DNA from: Gordius sp. MW1
Taxonomy: Eukaryota; Nematomorpha; Gordioida; Gordea; Gordiidae
Assembly: GCA_964036665.1 (NCBI GenBank)
Contig: OZ038533.1
Span: 18,162,575 to 18,226,574 of the forward strand
Length of the DNA: 64,000 bases
Reading direction: 5' to 3'
A program made the translations under genes and the position numbers. The notes under the pieces are model-generated. The model saw nothing but the letters and a program-made list of their open reading frames with translations, was not told the DNA's origin and searched no databases. Each line of letters starts with the position of its first letter. The stretch's first letter is position 1. Shown here piece by piece: positions 58,753 through 64,000 of the stretch.

Positions 58753-61700
58753 CTCGGGCCTTCGGCCCTCGTGGGAAGGGGGAGGGGAGGAGGGGAAGGG
58801 GGGACGACTCATTTATACTCCGTATAGAAGTAGCATATTTGCTATGCAATTTATGGGCGAGAAAGGTGGGAAGGGGCGAGAATGCCTATAGGGGGGATTA
58901 ATTCAAAATAATTGGACTGACGGGCATAGAGTAAATATCAATGTTTACTAATTTCAAAGCGAAAAAAAGAATAAAAATTGGTTAGTAGTCAGGACACGGT
59001 TAAAAAGTCATATTATCAAGGGTATTAACAAGAACAATATATTAATTTAATTTAAAAAATAAATAAAAATTTTGCCCTCTCCGGGATTCGAACCCACATA
59101 AGTAGTGGTATAGGCTTTTGTAGGGGCACAGGGACCCATATCAGTAGAGGCATAGGCCCTTGTAGGAAAGGGCATAGGGTAATTATCAATGTTAACCAAT
59201 TCAAAATCGAAAAAAAAATTTCGATTTATTTGGCCAATGGTCAATTTTTTCATTGGTCAGTAGCCTGCGGACGGTCAAAAAGTCATATTATCCATGGTAT
59301 TTACAAGAACAATATATTAATTTAATTTAAAAAATTAGAAAAAATTTGTCCTCTCCTTGGCTTGAACTCAAGACCTCCAGGTCACAAAGCTAGCGTAAAT
59401 ACTTGAGGGTAACGGACAACGGACAACCAAAAACGAACCCATAAATTGCACAGCAATTAATATTAATTTAAAGAAGATACGCATAAAAATATCAAGTATG
59501 GTGGGTGAGATTACGTTTGTTTTAATAAATAAATATTTGCGTATATACACACAGTAAGACTGGTAAAAAATAAACAACCTATTAAAATTTTTTTAAGCTA
59601 ATTTTATAGTAAATGGTCAAAATACTTTCCTAAAACTAGATTTCATTTCATATTATAGGCAAATTGAGGTCTATTAACACCTAATTCAAACTATCATTAT
59701 TGGCTGACATTGTATTCGTGATGATGTAATCAATATTTAAAGAGGCATTATGCTAATAGGGTTGATAGTAATTACACTTTGATAGCAAGTCATGCCTTGC
59801 CTTGTGTGGTGCTATGTTTTGTCGTATTAATTCAAAACTTATGCAAAATATTAAAAGCCGACCACGCCCGAAAAATCGATAACGAGAGAGAGATGATGTG
59901 GGTAGGAGACACGCGTATGTATTACTATTCTAACACAGCGAGGGAGATAGAGATGAGGGGTGGGGCACCTCTTATGCATTAATTTAAAAAATCGAAATAC
60001 TAACACATCTCTCTCTCCCATTTCCTCCACTCCCGCCCCCTAAACCCCCCCCCCAAGATTATAATACTAGGGTAATTAACTTTAGTTTAACCTTGGCATA
60101 TAAAAATACTTATAAAGAGTATAGTGAAATGCAGTAAATTTAATTCAAATCATATATTTTTAAACATAGCAAATACAAAACGACGGAATTTTGTAGGCAT
60201 TTAGTTAGTAACCATTTAAAAATATGATTTACCCATATCAGTAGCTAGCATGAAGAAAATGCTGCATTTTTCAATTTATGATATATTAATCTCTTATCAA
60301 TTTGTGATCTCAAGATATAAATGAAATTTTATGTTATTTAATTAGATAATGAAATAAAAAATAGAAAATCAATATATTATAGATAATTTAACAAATATAA
60401 ATTATCATAAAAAAATAGAGGGGGGGGGGCTACTTCAGCAATTGACGTTTTTTGATCATCAAATAAATAACTAATTAGTAAAATATTCAAGAATTTGTTT
60501 CAGTATTTTATAATGATTTTGGAAGGAGCATTTTGAAATTTTATCCTTTACTTAAAAACAATTTGGACAATGGTCATTTTTTTTATTGGTCAGTAGCCTG
60601 CGGACGGTCAAAAGTCATATTATCAATGTTACAGTATACGGTCAAAATTATTGGGGTTTAACAAACTATATAAATAAAATTTAAAGTAATAGCTCTTACA
60701 GAATCCTAAAATTCCTTTTAGTTTAAAAAAAAACTAAATTCTGAAACTACCGGCCCGATTCGCTCGAAACTCTACCCGTAGGTTCCCAGGGCGGCCAGGG
60801 GTAAAATAGCTTTTTCAGATTCCTAAAATACCTTTTGTTTTAAAAATATCGGACGTTTCCAGGGCAGTTTCAGAAAAAAAATTGATTTATTTGGCCAATG
60901 GTCATTTTTTTCATTGGTCAGTAGCCAGCGAAGGGTCAAAAAGTCATATCAATAGCATTAACAAGAACAAAATATTAATTTAATTTATTTTAAAAAAAAA
61001 TAAAAAAAAATTCGTCCTCTCCTGGGTTTGAACACGAGCCTACAGGATACAAGTCATGGGCTATACCCACTCACACCCTTGGTATTAAAATGGTAGAAGT
61101 TTTTATGTTATTTTTATAGATAATGTAGACGAACGACGGACGGACAACAAAAAACGAGCCCATAAATTGTATAAACAAAATTTTTTTTACTTTTGCCTTA
61201 TGTGGTTTAAATTTTGATTTAATATCATTATTATTTTAAAAAATAATTAGAAAGATACTTAAAACAATTTGGCGAATAATCATTTTTTTCATTGATCAGT
61301 AGCCAGGACACTGTCAAAAAGGATATAAATACATAAAAGACGATTAAAAAACGAAAAAAAAACTTCAAATCACAATTTGGCCAATGGTCACTTTTTTCCA
61401 TTGGTCAGTAACAATAGACGATCTATAAATACATACAAGTCAAAAAAAAACGAAAAATTAAAATTTCGATTCACACTTTGGCCATTTTTCCCATTGGTCA
61501 GCAGCCAATAATCGGCCAAAAAGTCACATTATCAATGGTATTAACAAGAACAATATATTAATTTGAAAAAAAAACGAAAAAATTTTTGATTCACACTTTG
61601 GCCAATGGTGATTTTTTCCATTGTTTAGTAGCCAGCGGACGGTCAGAAAGTCATATAATCAATGGTATTAACAAGAACAATATATTAATTTAATTTAAAA

Positions 61701-62682
61701 AAAAAATAAAAATTTTGCCCTCTCCGGGATTCGAACCCACATTAGTAGAGGCATAGGCTTTTGTAAGGGCACAGGGACCCATATCAGTAGGGGCATAGGC
61801 ATTTGTAGGGGAGGGCACAGGGTAATTAGCAATGTTAACCAATTCAACAACGAAAAAAAAATTTCGATTTATACTTTGGCCAATGGTCATTTTTTGATTG
61901 GTCAGCAGCCAGAACACTGTTAAAAAGTCATATTATCAATGGTATTAACAAGAACAATATATTAATTTAATTTAAAAAAAAATAGAAATTTAGCCCTCTC
62001 CGGGATTCGAACCCACATTAGTAAAGGCATAGGCCTTTGTAGGGGCACAGGGACCCACATTAGTAAAGGCATAAGCTTTTGTAGGGGATAGGGACCCATA
62101 TTAGTAGAGAACCTAATATACCCAATTCAAAGACAAAAATTATAAATGTTAACCCATTCAAAAACGAAAAACTAAAATTTCGATTTATACTTTGGCCAAT
62201 GGTCATTTTTTTCATTGGTCAGTAGCCAGCAGACGACCAAAAAGCCATATTATCAATGGTATTAACAAGAAAATATATTAATTTAATTTAAAAAATAAAT
62301 AAAAATTTTGCCCTCTCCGTGATTCGAACCCACATCAGTAGAGGCATAGACCTTAGTAGGGGCACAGAAACCCATATCAGTAGAGGCATAGGCCTTTGTA
62401 GTAAAGGGTAATTATTAATGTTAACTTAATATACCCGTCAAAAACGAAAAAAATTTTTTTGATTTATTTGGCCAATGGTCATTTTTTTATTGGTCAGTAG
62501 CCAGCGGACGGTCAAAAAGTCATATTATCAATGGTATTAACAAGAACAAAATATTAATTTAATTTAACCAGGTCACAAAGCTGGCGCCAATAACTTGGGG
62601 TAACGGACGGACGGACGGACGGACGGACGGACAACGGACGGACGGACAACAAAAAACGAGCCCATAAATTGCACAGCAATTT
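58753..62682 (+). repeat. Repeat element E, copy 6 (composite array)
   Basis: Starts CTCGGGCCTTCGGCCCTCG and ends CATAAATTGCACAGCAATTT. Internal right-end motifs at 59441-59460 and about 61160-61175 show that several E copies are joined or nested. Many repeats of CCAATGGTCA...CATTGGTCAG, GGTATTAACAAGAACAATAT and a tRNA B-box tail (CCGGGATTCGAACCCACAT on this strand, about 59082, 61727, 61998, 62317) occur. A run of GGACGGAC lies at 62604-62650. The open frames here are repeat translations. Between 59461 and 59930 there is ordinary AT-rich sequence without a gene. Confidence 0.85.
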
Positions 62683-62689
62683 AAAAAAA

Positions 62690-63650
62690 TAAAGGCTATC
62701 ATTTTTCATCCTCAAATATGTAAAACCATAAAACTTTTAATAACATAATTGTTTCAACGTAATAAGTATAATCGGTCAAGGGGTGGGAAATAACGAAAAG
62801 AAACATAAAAGATCATACGATTTACATACTGGCTTTCGTTTATTAATTAATGTAAATTATTTCTCTTTATATATGCCATCTACCAAAAGTGGCAAAATTA
62901 TAAACAAATTTTAACTTATTTCTTTATAAAACCCCTGTTTATAAAGCACATACTTTAATTAAATTGATTAGCATTTTTAATATAAATTTTGAATCAATCA
63001 GCAAACATCATATTATTTTTTAAGGAAGCTGAACTTAATTACAAAAGAGGCTGTGTTACAATGTAATGTGAAATTCAATTAAAATATCAAAGAATAGAAT
63101 TGTGTTTTACGAAATGCTTCAAAATTAAAAAGATCGCCCTACATATAATGTGAGGGATAGTGTAATGGTACACATGATATAATGTATATATTTTAAAAAT
63201 TAGGAGATATAAAAGCATTAATACAAATAAAAATAATAGTCTAATTATCTATTTTTTTGAAATAAATCGCGTTTGTGGCTGATTTTGGTCATAATTCCAA
63301 ACGATTGTCAAAATTTTAATCATTGAACCCAATAAAATTTTTTACAAGAATTCAATAATTCAAACTAAATCATACAAGATAAAAACGCAATGAAAAATCA
63401 TAAAAATCTAATATAATATAAAACCTTCGAAATGGTCTCTAAAAAGTGGCCATGCGCGAATGATATCCATTTAACAATGGTGACAATTTTTTGGTTTAAT
63501 AACATAGAAATAGAATGTTTAAGAATAACTAATTAAACTCTTTAAAAGATGTTAAAGCCCAAAAGGTATTTTGTCGTTTTTCCGCCCCTCGGCAACAAAT
63601 TTAAGATCATTATTGTTAACAGAAACAGCGATACATTTAAAATAAGGTGC
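62690..63650. other. AT-rich stretch, no gene seen
   Basis: I found no frame, splice pattern or repeat that I can support in this stretch. Confidence 0.5.
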
Positions 63651-63654
63651 AACC

Positions 63655-63802
63655 CAGGCGCGTAGCCAGGATTTTCTCCGGGGGGGGGGAAATCCAAAAA
63701 ATTTTGTAACATTATTATTTCAACATCAAAAAAAAATAAACATTAAATATTTTTTTTCGGGGGGGAGAATTTCCCGTCCCCCCCCCGCTGGCTATGCCAC
63801 TG
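63655..63802. mobile_element. hAT-like MITE, 148 bp
   Basis: Ends CAGGCGCGTAGCCAGGATTT and GCTGGCTATGCCACTG are inverted; exact GTGCAACC on both sides (63647-63654, 63803-63810). Poly-G and poly-C arms inside. Confidence 0.92.
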
Positions 63803-64000
63803 GTGCAACCGATTGCTTCAGATAAATAAATAGTACTTGTAAAGTCGCATTAAATGTAATTTTTACCCCTCTAACAGCGATTTGATTAAATCTTAGGTCT
63901 TATTGTGTCACATAAATAAATTTGCTTCCAAAAAATTTAGAATATATCATAGAGGCTTAAAGCCGGCTAAGACTATTAAATTTAATCTAAAAGATTTTAA

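Noticed and set aside
58460-58891. 143-codon plus-strand frame
   Set aside because: Its last third is the left end of element E and the first part shows no coding signature or conserved motif.

Overview
This is an intron-rich, strongly AT-biased animal genome window dominated by transposable elements; nothing bacterial is present. The only clear host coding content is (1) an eight-exon gene of unrecognised identity at 3617-9630 (+), whose exons I joined by splice sites and matching phases; (2) an amidated neuropeptide precursor of FGL-amide type at 31438-32115 (-); (3) a duplicated pair of small secreted-protein genes built from 12-45 nt micro-exons at 43359-44316 and 55770-57650 (+); and (4) some candidate exons on the minus strand at 9.2-10.4 kb. 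Species is not resolved. Very short introns, AT richness and symmetric micro-exons fit a flatworm (the schistosome micro-exon genes are the best known parallel) but also an AT-rich arthropod (aphid 'bicycle' effectors have a similar exon style).

Layout. 1-1366: end of a satellite-like repeat element (called E here). 1401-3495: decayed LINE, minus strand. 3617-9630: host gene, with another E copy (5934-8090) and two MITEs in its introns; candidate minus-strand exons interleave with its 3' end. 10.7-12.1 kb: RTE-like LINE (-). 12.6-14.0 kb: E copy (-). 14.35-18.3 kb: two decayed hAT elements and a MITE. 19.85-22.87 kb: second RTE-like LINE (+). 23.4-25.5 kb: open frame split by a hAT with perfect 8-bp target duplication. 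25.4-38.7 kb: mostly unique AT-rich sequence holding the neuropeptide gene. 38.8-46.2 kb and 54.2-58.5 kb: two copies of a segmental duplication, each carrying one micro-exon gene. 46.3-53.8 kb between them: a GC-richer coding relic broken by nested hAT elements and an E copy. 58.75-62.68 kb: composite E array. The last 1.3 kb holds only a MITE.

Most notable is the micro-exon gene pair. Every internal exon has a length divisible by three and begins and ends in phase 1, so any subset can be skipped without changing frame; copy 1 has a signal peptide and an intact frame, while copy 2 has two extra 42-nt exons, a damaged signal peptide and one exon with both splice sites mutated. All boundaries come from reading the sequence; no alignment or expression data were available.
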